DNA of 64,000 bases from Lachnospiraceae bacterium. Its GTDB lineage: Bacteria > Bacillota > Clostridia > Lachnospirales > Lachnospiraceae. Shown in pieces: positions 16,789-24,884 of the stretch. The notes beneath the pieces are model-generated. The model saw only the letters and a list, made by a program, of their open reading frames with translations, searched no databases and was not told the DNA's origin. The first letter of the stretch is position 1. The number at the start of each line of letters is the position of its first letter. The position numbers and the translations under genes are program-made. Location: positions 26,084 to 90,083 of the forward strand of contig JAMPFQ010000004.1 of the NCBI GenBank assembly GCA_023664345.1. The letters run 5' to 3'.

Positions 16789-17448
16789 TCAGATAAGGCT
16801 CGCGCCCCATTTCAGGAATTCCAGAACCTCTGACAGATTCCGGAAGATCCGGTAACTCAGATGCCTGATCTCCTCATCCGGCTGCAGTATATCCGGCACC
16901 ATCAGGGGACACATCCCCGCCCCATAAGCGGCCCTTATCCCATTGGGCGAGTCCTCCACGGCATAAGCCTCACAGGGTTCTACGCCCAGATGCCTGCAGG
17001 CGATCAGGTAGATATCCGGCAGTGGCTTGGAATGCTCCACCATATCCCCGGTCACAATGGCCTGAAAATACTCCTTGATCCCCGCGCGTTCCAGATGATC
17101 GATCACGGATGACCTTTTGGTGGAGGAAGCCAGTCCCACGATCCACTGCTCCTCTTTCAGCCAGGTTAATATCTCTTTCACTCCCGGCATCATGGGCAGG
17201 CCGTTTTCTTCGATATACTCCCAGAACCTCCGGAATGCTTTCTTCCGAAAGCCATCATAGTCAAAGTCCTGTCCATAGGCCTCCAGCACGATCTTCCTGC
17301 TGTCATTGGAATTGCCTCCGATGCATCGGGGAAATATCTTCTCCATATCCGGCAGACCCTCCTCCTCCGCCACGGCGACCCAGCTTTCCATGCACACACG
17401 TTCCGTATCGAACAGAACCCCGTCCATATCAAATACGACTGCTTTCAT
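16789..17448 (-). CDS. HAD-superfamily phosphatase (beta-phosphoglucomutase-like)
   Basis: A 219-residue protein. The start MKAVVFDMDGVLFDTE is chosen because GAGAGG precedes it; an earlier ATG would translate the upstream repeat. Motif I is DMDGVLFDTE with the nucleophile Asp, motif II is LASSTKR, and motif III/IV is KPLPDIYLIACRHLGVEP...VEDSPNGIRAA, with a helical cap between. This is the subfamily of beta-phosphoglucomutase, phosphoglycolate and sugar-phosphate phosphatases; the exact substrate cannot be read from the sequence. The cap start RVCMESWVAVAEEEG resembles small-molecule phosphatases. It follows the DHHW gene by 56 bp, a gap filled by the RBS-bearing repeat. Confidence 0.88.
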   Translation of the reverse strand: MKAVVFDMDGVLFDTERVCMESWVAVAEEEGLPDMEKIFPRCIGGNSNDSRKIVLEAYGQDFDYDGFRKKAFRRFWEYIEENGLPMMPGVKEILTWLKEEQWIVGLASSTKRSSVIDHLERAGIKEYFQAIVTGDMVEHSKPLPDIYLIACRHLGVEPCEAYAVEDSPNGIRAAYGAGMCPLMVPDILQPDEEIRHLSYRIFRNLSEVLEFLKWGASLI

Positions 17449-17503
17449 ATTTCCTCTCATTCCGCCGCGCAAGCGGCACTTTGATCCACGGGAACTTTGG
17501 GAC
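17449..17503 (-). repeat. 55-bp leader repeat carrying a Shine-Dalgarno site, copy 1
   Basis: On the minus strand the repeat starts GTCCCAAAGTTCCCG, has a GC hairpin (GCCGC/GCGGC) and ends GGAATGAGAGGAAAT, directly against the ATG of the HAD gene. A second copy of equal length lies at 36207-36261, directly against the ATG of an unrelated HTH gene. A shorter variant precedes the MBOAT gene (20064-20093). Confidence 0.75.
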
Positions 17504-17504
17504 G

Positions 17505-18623
17505 CTACAGGTAATTGAACTCCTCCAGGAAATGAATGCAGTTATAGAGCACCAGCACATCCATCCCTTTCTCAGGTTCCATCTGCTTCATCAGCGCGGA
17601 CAGCTTCCCGTTATAATACCGCAGATCCACCACATAGATCCTCTCATAGTGCGGCGTCAGCAGCGGAATCATGCTGTTGGCATAAGAGTCCTTGATCACA
17701 AACAGCGTCTTCCCGTTCCGGTAGCTGGTATCGATCTGGATAAAAGCGTGATTGTCGTCCAAAAAGAATCCGTACTGATTCTTTGTGTCCAGATACGAGG
17801 TCTCATAAAAAGTATCCGTCACCCTGTCAAAATCATAGGTCACTGTCACAGGGCGCTTCTCCGTTCCCTCGAAATACCGGATAACGTCCCCCTCCCGATC
17901 CAGATTCGTTTTAGAATGCAGCGTCCCCAGAAAGTCCTCCGAAACCACCGTCATGGCATTGGTGCGGTAAGCGTAAGGCTCCTCTCCCAGGGCCTCCGCC
18001 CAGGCCAGATATCCATAATAGGCTCCCAGGCTTGTCCAGTGATGGTCGCTGCGGTAATAGATCTCTTCCTCCATATGGGCTTTCAGGCTTCCATAGACAT
18101 CCACATAATGCTCTCCACCCACCTGTGCCGCCACCCTTTCCAGAAACGCCGCCTGATCGTAATACGGCGCGTTGGCAGGCATTTTATCCGTCAGGATATT
18201 GTCCGCTGTGGGCACCAGCATGACAGCGGCATCCCACTCATCTGTCAGATTCTGCAGCAACGCCATCCGCTTCGCCACCAGGATCTCGGAATAATCCTCC
18301 GGCAGGTGCTGCTCGATCAGATAACCGTCCGCCCCCAGATAGACTCCGTTTATCTCCTTTTTCTGCAGCAGGATATCCATCTGCGTCTTGATGCCGACCC
18401 ACTTGTCCCTGCTGACAAACTGATCGGTCACATAGGCCTCATAATCTTCCGCGTATTTCCCTGAAAGGATATTGTCCCTGGAAACCACAGGCCTGGCGGC
18501 GAGCAGCCTGTTTTCCGTCTCCGAATAGATTCTGTCCTCGTGGAAAAGATCCGCCACGGTGAATATCAATATGATGGCAGCGATCACTGCGGATGTAAAA
18601 AAAGCGTTTTTCTTTTCTTCCAT
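17505..18623 (-). CDS. DHHW family protein (SGNH-like, acyl-modification partner)
   Basis: A 372-residue protein with an N-terminal signal anchor (FFTSAVIAAIILIFTVADLF) and an extracytoplasmic domain. The family hallmark YYRSDHHWTSLGAYYGYLAW is present (around residue 193), with FVIKDSYANSMIPLL near the C-terminus as the Ser-bearing block. DHHW proteins resemble AlgJ/AlgX-type SGNH enzymes that act with an MBOAT O-acyltransferase in acylation of surface glycans. The gene follows the MBOAT gene by 27 bp and is followed by the HAD gene, so it is the middle of a surface-modification operon. The acyl acceptor is unknown. Confidence 0.88.
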   Translation of the reverse strand: MEEKKNAFFTSAVIAAIILIFTVADLFHEDRIYSETENRLLAARPVVSRDNILSGKYAEDYEAYVTDQFVSRDKWVGIKTQMDILLQKKEINGVYLGADGYLIEQHLPEDYSEILVAKRMALLQNLTDEWDAAVMLVPTADNILTDKMPANAPYYDQAAFLERVAAQVGGEHYVDVYGSLKAHMEEEIYYRSDHHWTSLGAYYGYLAWAEALGEEPYAYRTNAMTVVSEDFLGTLHSKTNLDREGDVIRYFEGTEKRPVTVTYDFDRVTDTFYETSYLDTKNQYGFFLDDNHAFIQIDTSYRNGKTLFVIKDSYANSMIPLLTPHYERIYVVDLRYYNGKLSALMKQMEPEKGMDVLVLYNCIHFLEEFNYL

Positions 18624-18650
18624 AGCGACTCTTCTTTCTGAACGGCTGCA

Positions 18651-20063
18651 TTAAAATCTGAAATACAGAAAAGGATTGAACGTGCCGTCTACGATCACAG
18701 TAATGGAAAGCAGCAGCAGCACCGCCGGAACTACCTTTTCCCACAGACGGTACAGAGCGATCCCCCACCCGGTCTCCGCTCTCTCCAGCCTGCCTGCCAG
18801 CATCCCCGGCAATGGAGTGGCCGCCACAGCAGCGATCGCAAACAGGATAAGGTATTCCCCGAACAGGTAAAGTCCCAGACTGTCCGTCAGCTTTCCGCCA
18901 AAGCCAAACATAGCCGCCAGATATCCGCCGATCCCGGCAGGCGTTCCCAGAGCGAACAGAACCCAGCCCAGCAGCACTGCCAGCCCGTTATACAAGATCC
19001 CGACCCCTTTCGGCAATCTTGCCAGGACTTTCCCCAAAAACAGCTTTTCCATCATCAGGAGCAGCGCGAACCAGAGTCCCCAGAGCAGGAAATTCCAGCC
19101 TGCGCCATGCCAGATGCCTGTGAGCATCCAGACGATCAGGATGTTCAGCAGCTGCCTGGGCACACCCTTACGGTTCCCGCCCAGAGGGATATAGACATAT
19201 TCCCGAAACCAGCTTCCGAGGGAGATATGCCACCTGCGCCAGAAATCCGTGACGGAGGAGGCAATGTAGGGATGGTCGAAATTCTCCGGGAAACGGAATC
19301 CCAGGATCTCTCCCAGCCCGATGGCCATATCGGAGTAGCCCGAAAAATCAAAATAAATCTGGAAAGCAAAGGCAAGTATCCCCATCCATGCGGTAAAAAC
19401 GCTCAAACTCCCAAAATCCATAGCGGAAATCTCCGCCCAGAGTTCACCGATGGTATTGGCCAGCAGGGCCTTTTTCGCCAGGCCTGTGACAAAGCGCTTC
19501 AGGCCGTGGCTGATTCCCATGATGTCCACTTTCCTGTGGTGCAGATCCTCCTCCACGGAACTGTATCTGACGATGGGGCCCGCGATCAGCTGGGGGAACA
19601 TAGCCACATACACGCCAAAGTCCAGAATGTTCTTCTGCACTTTCGCCTTGCCGCGATATACGTCGATGGTGTAGGACATGGTTTGGAAAGTATAAAAGGA
19701 AATTCCGATGGGCAGCGGAAGATCCAGGAGCGGCAGCCCCGCCCCCGTCAGTCCGTTTATCGACCGGATCAGGAAGTCCGCATATTTAAAAAAACACAGA
19801 ATAAACAGATTGACCATCACGGAAAGGATCAGGAACGCTTTCGCCTGATTCCGCCCCCGGAATCTCCCGATCAGCCGCCCGTTCACATAATCAACAATGG
19901 TGGAAAACAGCATCAGCAGCACATAGACCGGCTCACCCCAGGCATAAAAAAGCAGACTTCCCAGGAAGAGAATCACATTCTTTCCTCTTCCTGGGATCAG
20001 GAAATATGCTATAAAGAAAAAGGGCAGAAACCGGAACAAAAACATCACACTGCTGAAAACCAT
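18651..20063 (-). CDS. MBOAT family membrane-bound O-acyltransferase
   Basis: A 470-residue polytopic membrane protein of the AlgI/DltB type. It has about ten hydrophobic segments beginning VMFLFRFLPFFFIAYFLIPG. Family blocks include LPIGISFYTFQTMSYTIDVYRG (~137-158), FPQLIAGPIVRY, and the region ending LTGIWHGAGWNFLLWGL, which holds the catalytic His. It transfers acyl groups from the cytoplasm to an acceptor outside the membrane together with the DHHW protein. The start at 20063 has GGGAGGGGAA directly upstream. It lies between the DUF4358 lipoprotein gene and the DHHW gene in one operon. Confidence 0.93.
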   Translation of the reverse strand: MVFSSVMFLFRFLPFFFIAYFLIPGRGKNVILFLGSLLFYAWGEPVYVLLMLFSTIVDYVNGRLIGRFRGRNQAKAFLILSVMVNLFILCFFKYADFLIRSINGLTGAGLPLLDLPLPIGISFYTFQTMSYTIDVYRGKAKVQKNILDFGVYVAMFPQLIAGPIVRYSSVEEDLHHRKVDIMGISHGLKRFVTGLAKKALLANTIGELWAEISAMDFGSLSVFTAWMGILAFAFQIYFDFSGYSDMAIGLGEILGFRFPENFDHPYIASSVTDFWRRWHISLGSWFREYVYIPLGGNRKGVPRQLLNILIVWMLTGIWHGAGWNFLLWGLWFALLLMMEKLFLGKVLARLPKGVGILYNGLAVLLGWVLFALGTPAGIGGYLAAMFGFGGKLTDSLGLYLFGEYLILFAIAAVAATPLPGMLAGRLERAETGWGIALYRLWEKVVPAVLLLLSITVIVDGTFNPFLYFRF

Positions 20064-20093
20064 TTCCCCTCCCGTTCCGCCGCGCAGGCGGCC
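20064..20093 (-). promoter_or_regulatory. GC hairpin plus Shine-Dalgarno leader of the MBOAT gene
   Basis: On the minus strand CCGCC-TGCGC-GGCGG forms a hairpin followed by AACGGGAGGGGAA and the ATG. It resembles the end of the 55-bp leader repeats at 17449 and 36207. The stem lies close enough to the binding site to influence initiation. Confidence 0.5.
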
Positions 20094-20804
20094 TTACTGC
20101 ACTTTATCCCTGACGATCCCGATCACAAGATCGTTCAATTCCTGACAATGGAGGATCACCGCCTCGTCGCCGCTGTCCATCAGATCCATGACATCACCGC
20201 CCAGCTGGGAGAAGCAGACGTAATTGCCGATTGTCTCAATCCGGGACGCCTGCACAATGCCCACGTTCGCGGGATATTGCATCGTTCCGTTGATCTGGAC
20301 GTCACGATAAGCCTCCAAAGCGGCCTCCACATCTTCCACCTTACCATCTTTTGCCTTGATAATCAACAGGGTATCTACATTTGCGCTGATCATGGGCATC
20401 TCCGCGAAGTAATCGTCATACATATCCGAAGTGATCCCAAACTGCGCCTCCAGCATATCGGGCATCAAAGGCATATTGGGGAAATAATCATCCCCCGCCT
20501 GCTCCAGGACAGCCTCCTTGATCCCTGCCATCTCCTCAGTCCAGCCCGTCTCATAATCGTGGCCGCTGTCTCCCGCTGTGGCGCCCTGGGCCGGATCGGC
20601 CGCTCCCAAACCGCTGCCTGACTGGTCTCCCGTGCCGCTGGCAGTCTGCCCGCCGCCTCCTGTCTGATCCCCCGCCGCGGCGCTGCCCTCTGTCTGGCTC
20701 CCCGCCGAACTGCTCTGGCTGTCCCCGGCCTTATCGCCGTTCCCGCAGGCAGCCAGGCTCACCAGCGCCATTCCTGTACACAGATACACAACTAATCTTT
20801 TCAT
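20094..20804 (-). CDS. DUF4358 family lipoprotein
   Basis: A 236-residue lipoprotein. The start MKRLVVYLCTGMALVSLAACGNG is chosen because GGAGGTT precedes it and it gives a lipobox LAAC; an upstream frame through the repeat lacks a signal. After the Cys comes a Ser/Gly/Gln-rich linker (~25-75), then the conserved domain with FPNMPLMPDMLEAQFGIT, AEMPMISANVDTLLIIKAKDGKVEDVEAAL and IGNYVCFSQLGG. DUF4358 lipoproteins regularly accompany DHHW and MBOAT genes, as here (30 bp from MBOAT), and are presumed accessory factors; their activity is unknown. Confidence 0.85.
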   Translation of the reverse strand: MKRLVVYLCTGMALVSLAACGNGDKAGDSQSSSAGSQTEGSAAAGDQTGGGGQTASGTGDQSGSGLGAADPAQGATAGDSGHDYETGWTEEMAGIKEAVLEQAGDDYFPNMPLMPDMLEAQFGITSDMYDDYFAEMPMISANVDTLLIIKAKDGKVEDVEAALEAYRDVQINGTMQYPANVGIVQASRIETIGNYVCFSQLGGDVMDLMDSGDEAVILHCQELNDLVIGIVRDKVQ

Positions 20805-20820
20805 AAATAAAATAACCTCC

Positions 20821-21085
20821 ATTCCAGTTCCGCTTCTACACTGCAACGCCCCTTGCTCTGAAAGTAATTTCCATCTGCAAAATACGCAGCTGTAAATTCC
20901 TTTCATGTGCCGATCTCTGGCACATTGGTTTCCCGTTCCGAAGCTGTTTCCTATTCCAGTTCCGCTTCTACACTGCAACGCCCCTTGTTCTGAAAGTAAT
21001 TTCCATCTGCAAAATACGCAGCTGTAAATTCCTTTCGAGCGTTTTCGTTCCGAAGCTGTTTCCTATTCCAGTTCCGCTTCTGCAC
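20821..21085. repeat. Tandem 84-bp repeats upstream of the DUF4358 gene
   Basis: An 84-bp unit beginning ATTCCAGTTCCGCTTCTACA occurs at 20821-20904 and 20953-21036 with one mismatch. A third partial unit starts at about 21065. The spacers also share CGTTCCGAAGCTGTTTCCT (20934 and 21046). The first spacer adds a hairpin TGTGCC/GGCACA (20906-20924). A diverged piece of the unit recurs at 63948-64000, upstream of the HD/kinase gene. Confidence 0.85.
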
Positions 21086-21109
21086 GTACTTTTATCAGTG
21101 TATCCAAAT

Positions 21110-22885
21110 TTATGCGGAAACTTCATGCTGAATCTGCAGTTCATATAATTTCTTATAGATGCCGTTCTGAGCCAGCAGTTCCTGGTGGGTTCCCTGCTCC
21201 CTGATCTTGCCCTTGTGCATGACCATGATACAGTCCGCGTGTTGGATGGTGGAGAGACGGTGCGCCACCATGATGGTGGTCCTGCCCCGCATCAGCTTCT
21301 CCAGCGCCTCTTGGATCAGCAGTTCTGTCTCCGTGTCGATATTGGCGGTGGCCTCATCCATCACCAGGATCTGGGGCTTATGGGCCAGCGTTCTGGCAAA
21401 GGAAAGCAGCTGCCTTTCCCCGGCGGAAAAGGTTGCCCCTCTCTCGGAAACCGGTTCCTGATATCCCTTGGGCAGTCTCTCTATGAAATGGGACGCGTTC
21501 ACATATTCCGCCGCCTCTTTGATCTGTTCCGTCGTGATATCCCCGTCATAAAGCCGGATATTGCTCTCGATAGTTCCCTCAAAGATAAACACATCCTGCT
21601 GCATCTGCCCGATGGCGCTGCGCAGCTGCTTCTTGCTGAGCCTCCTGATATCCACGCCGTCTATGTAGATATTTCCCCGCTGGATATCATAATATCTTCC
21701 GATCAGGTTCAGGATAGAGGACTTGCCCGCCCCCGTGGCGCCCACAAAGGCCACGCTCTGTCCCGGCTCGATCACAAAGGACACATCCCGCAGCACATAA
21801 TTCTCGTTGTCATAGGCGAACCACACATGGGAAAACTCGATCTTCCCTTTGATCTCCGGCAATATGACAGGATTGTCATCTTCCTTGACCGTAGGTTCCT
21901 CACTCATAATGGTAAAAATCTTTTCCGCGGAGGCGATACAGGACTGCAGCGTGGAAAACTGTTCCGCCAGTTCCTGGATCGGCTCAAAAAAGGATTGGAT
22001 GTACTGGGCGAAAATATAGAGCGTACCAATGGAGATCACCTGACCCAGCACATCCCTGCTTCCCACGCCCAGCACGATCATCAGCGAAATAACGCTGAGG
22101 ATATAGATCAACGGGCGGAAGATCGCGAACACCAGCATCTCCCGATAGTAAGCCTTGAACAGTTTCCTGTTCTTATCGTCAAATTCCTCAAATTTGCGCT
22201 GTTCCCTGCCGAAGATCTGAATGATCCGCATACCGGAAATATTTTCCGACAGGAATGTATTGATATCCGTCAGCCTGGTCCTGGACAGTCGGTAAGTTTC
22301 CCTTGCAATCTTCCTGAAAACCACCGTCAGCACCGCCACCACGGGCAGCAGCACAAAGGAGACCAGCGCCAGCCTCCAGTCCATCAGCAGCATCACCACA
22401 GCCAGACCGATGATCTTGATAATGTTGCGGAACAGCCTGACCAGGATCCCGGAGTACATTTCATTCAATGCCTCCACATCGTTGGTCACCCTGGTCACCA
22501 GCTTTCCCACGGGCGTCAGGTCAAAATAGCGGCTGCTCAGGCTCTGGATATGGGCATACAGTTCCCTGCGGACCGTATGGATGATGCTCTGCCCCGTCTT
22601 TTGCAATATCCAGGTCTGGGAGATATTAAAGATAAAACTGAATGCCAGCACGATCCCGTATTTGATCGCCGTGTCTATGATAACACTGTAATCACCGTTG
22701 GCCTCAAAGGTATCCACTGCATTACCGATCAGCGTAGGCCGATACAGGTCGAATCCCGTCAGCGCCAGCACCAGCGCCAGGCTCAAAAGCATCCAGCCAA
22801 TATAAGGCTTCATATAGGAAAGCAGATGGAGCAGTGCGCTTCCTTTATAATTGGATTCCAGATTGTCTTCCGTCAAAACACTCAT
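21110..22885 (-). CDS. ABC exporter half-transporter, canonical Walker B subunit
   Basis: A 591-residue TM-NBD half-transporter with six membrane segments (residues ~25-315) and a C-terminal nucleotide-binding domain. Walker A is GATGAGKSS, the signature is the non-canonical FSAGERQLLSFAR, Walker B is ILVMDEATANIDT with catalytic Glu, and the switch is VAHRLSTI. The partner gene 105 bp upstream has the complementary defects. The pair therefore matches TM287/288- or BmrCD-type heterodimeric exporters, in which one ATP site is degenerate. These export drugs, peptides or lipids; the substrate is unknown. The start is supported by GAGGTTATGA upstream. Confidence 0.92.
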   Translation of the reverse strand: MSVLTEDNLESNYKGSALLHLLSYMKPYIGWMLLSLALVLALTGFDLYRPTLIGNAVDTFEANGDYSVIIDTAIKYGIVLAFSFIFNISQTWILQKTGQSIIHTVRRELYAHIQSLSSRYFDLTPVGKLVTRVTNDVEALNEMYSGILVRLFRNIIKIIGLAVVMLLMDWRLALVSFVLLPVVAVLTVVFRKIARETYRLSRTRLTDINTFLSENISGMRIIQIFGREQRKFEEFDDKNRKLFKAYYREMLVFAIFRPLIYILSVISLMIVLGVGSRDVLGQVISIGTLYIFAQYIQSFFEPIQELAEQFSTLQSCIASAEKIFTIMSEEPTVKEDDNPVILPEIKGKIEFSHVWFAYDNENYVLRDVSFVIEPGQSVAFVGATGAGKSSILNLIGRYYDIQRGNIYIDGVDIRRLSKKQLRSAIGQMQQDVFIFEGTIESNIRLYDGDITTEQIKEAAEYVNASHFIERLPKGYQEPVSERGATFSAGERQLLSFARTLAHKPQILVMDEATANIDTETELLIQEALEKLMRGRTTIMVAHRLSTIQHADCIMVMHKGKIREQGTHQELLAQNGIYKKLYELQIQHEVSA

Positions 22886-22990
22886 TCATAACCTCATTTC
22901 TGTGCCATTGCGCACACCTGTCTCAGATCTTCTGCGACTTTCGCTTACAGGAAACGCCTCGCAGGATCACTTTCTGAGCAGTTATCCTTT

Positions 22991-24757
22991 TTATAACTCT
23001 TTCAATTCCTGCTCCAGCTGCTGCTTCTCGTAAATATGCGCATAGAAGCCGCCCTGCGCAAGCAGTTCCTCGTGAGTGCCATACTCCGTCATCTCACCCT
23101 CCGCAAGCACGGCGATATGATCCGCTTTCTGCAGTGTGGAAACACGGTGCGCGATCAGGATCGTGGTCATGCCCCGGCGCAGCTGCACCAGATTCTCCAG
23201 GATCTGCTCCTCCGTATCCGTGTCCACCGCCGAGAGGGAATCATCCAGGATCAGGATGGGCGCGTTCATCAGCAGCGCCCTGGCGATGGAACTCCTCTGC
23301 TTCTGTCCGCCGGACAGGGTGACGCCCCGCTCTCCCACCACAGTCTCATAATTTTCCGGAAACTCCATGATATTGTCATGGATGCAGGCAAGCCTTGCGG
23401 CCTGATGGATCTTCTTGCGCAGTTCCGGATGCTCCCCGATCCGCTCCTCCAGCCCGAAAGCGATATTTTCCTCCAGGGTGTCGGAAAACAGGAAATTGTC
23501 CTGGGGCACATAAGCCACATCCCGGTGCAGCATGGCAAGGGGAATCTCGTCAATGGGCTTTCCGTCGATCAGCAGCATCCCCTCCCCGCAGTCATAGACC
23601 CGCAGGAGCAAATCCGCCAGGGAAGATTTCCCGCTGCCGGTCCTGCCCAGGATTGCCAGCATCTCCCCTGCCTTGATATGCAGGTTGATATTTTTCAACA
23701 CCGGAAATTCCCCGTCGGGGTATGTAAAAGTCAGATCTTTTAACTGAATATCCCCCCTGATGTGATCCGTCTCCGTCCACTCAGGGTACTTGTCCACGAT
23801 ATCCGGCTTCTCCGCGAAAATACAGGCGATACGCTTAAAAGCCGCTGCCGCCTGGGTAAAGGAATTGATACAGTCCCCGCAGGCGATCATGGGCCACACC
23901 AGCATACCGATATATGTATTGAAGGCCACAAACTGACCGATGGAAACCTGCCCGCCCAGCACCATCTTTCCCCCAAAGATCAGGGTCAGCAGCAGGCTGA
24001 TGCCCGTGATGGCATCCAGCAGCGGGCCGAAGATGGCGCGCAGCTTTACCACCGCCAGGTTCTTGTCCATATTGTTCAGGCTTGCTTCCTCAAAGGATCT
24101 GAAATCCGCCTCCTCCTGCACAAAAGCTTTCAGCACCCTCACGCCCGCCAGGCTCTCCTGTGCCTTGTCGGACAGTTCGGAAAAGGCGTCCTGGCGCCTT
24201 AACTGCCGCTTTTTCACTTCAATGCCGTAAAAATAACATCCTATGGCCACCAGGATCAGGGGGATAAAGGCCAGCAGCGTCAGCCGGAAATCCACATACA
24301 CGATCATCTTCACCAGCACCATGACGGTCATGACCACCGCGTCAAAGGTGGTCACCACCGCCATGCCCACCGCCATGCGGATGGCCTGCAGATCATTGGT
24401 AAAATGCGCCATCAGGTCACCTGTCTTGTGGCTGTTAAAATACCTGGCCGACAAAGTTTCCAGATGCCCAAACATATCGTTGCGCAGATGATACTCGATG
24501 CCCCGCGCCGCTCCCTGGAGAAAATACCTCCAGCCGAAGCGTCCCAGCGTCATGACCATGCCCGCCGCGAAGATCTTCACCAATATGGGGATCACTCCCT
24601 GCATCCCGAAAGCGCCCTCCGTCAGGCCGTCTATGATCTCCCCTGTGTACTGGGGGATATAAAGGCTGGCCATGTCCACCAACAGCAGGATAATAATGCC
24701 TGCGATATAGTTCCATTTATATTTCCATAAATAAGGAAATAGAGAAAATTTCTTCAT
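22991..24757 (-). CDS. ABC exporter half-transporter, degenerate Walker B subunit
   Basis: A 588-residue half-transporter starting MKKFSLFPYLWKYKW after GGAGGATAAC. Six membrane segments are followed by an NBD with Walker A GRTGSGKSS, canonical signature TLSGGQKQRSSIAR, and Walker B ILILDDSLSAVDTDTE, where Asp replaces the catalytic Glu. This is the classic degenerate-site subunit: its signature serves the active site formed with the partner's Walker A/B. It is the upstream gene of a two-gene operon; subunits are probably made in equal amounts. No regulator gene adjoins it. Confidence 0.93.
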   Translation of the reverse strand: MKKFSLFPYLWKYKWNYIAGIIILLLVDMASLYIPQYTGEIIDGLTEGAFGMQGVIPILVKIFAAGMVMTLGRFGWRYFLQGAARGIEYHLRNDMFGHLETLSARYFNSHKTGDLMAHFTNDLQAIRMAVGMAVVTTFDAVVMTVMVLVKMIVYVDFRLTLLAFIPLILVAIGCYFYGIEVKKRQLRRQDAFSELSDKAQESLAGVRVLKAFVQEEADFRSFEEASLNNMDKNLAVVKLRAIFGPLLDAITGISLLLTLIFGGKMVLGGQVSIGQFVAFNTYIGMLVWPMIACGDCINSFTQAAAAFKRIACIFAEKPDIVDKYPEWTETDHIRGDIQLKDLTFTYPDGEFPVLKNINLHIKAGEMLAILGRTGSGKSSLADLLLRVYDCGEGMLLIDGKPIDEIPLAMLHRDVAYVPQDNFLFSDTLEENIAFGLEERIGEHPELRKKIHQAARLACIHDNIMEFPENYETVVGERGVTLSGGQKQRSSIARALLMNAPILILDDSLSAVDTDTEEQILENLVQLRRGMTTILIAHRVSTLQKADHIAVLAEGEMTEYGTHEELLAQGGFYAHIYEKQQLEQELKEL

Positions 24758-24884
24758 GTTATCCTCCATGCCAGAACCGTTTCCTGCAGTCAAGGCACAT
24801 TTCCGGTTCCAACGTAAATTACATAACAGTTCAGCCATGCCATTCATAAGCTGCCGATCAGGACTCAAGCCGTCAGGCCGCTTT

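Noticed and set aside
20094-20978. Longer start for the DUF4358 protein (MQCRSGTGIGNSFG...)
   Set aside because: The extension translates the 84-bp repeat and hides the lipoprotein signal peptide; the internal ATG at 20804 has GGAGGTT upstream.
21001-21085. CRISPR-like array from the 84-bp repeats
   Set aside because: The units are too long, only two to three copies exist, the spacers are themselves similar, and no cas gene is present.
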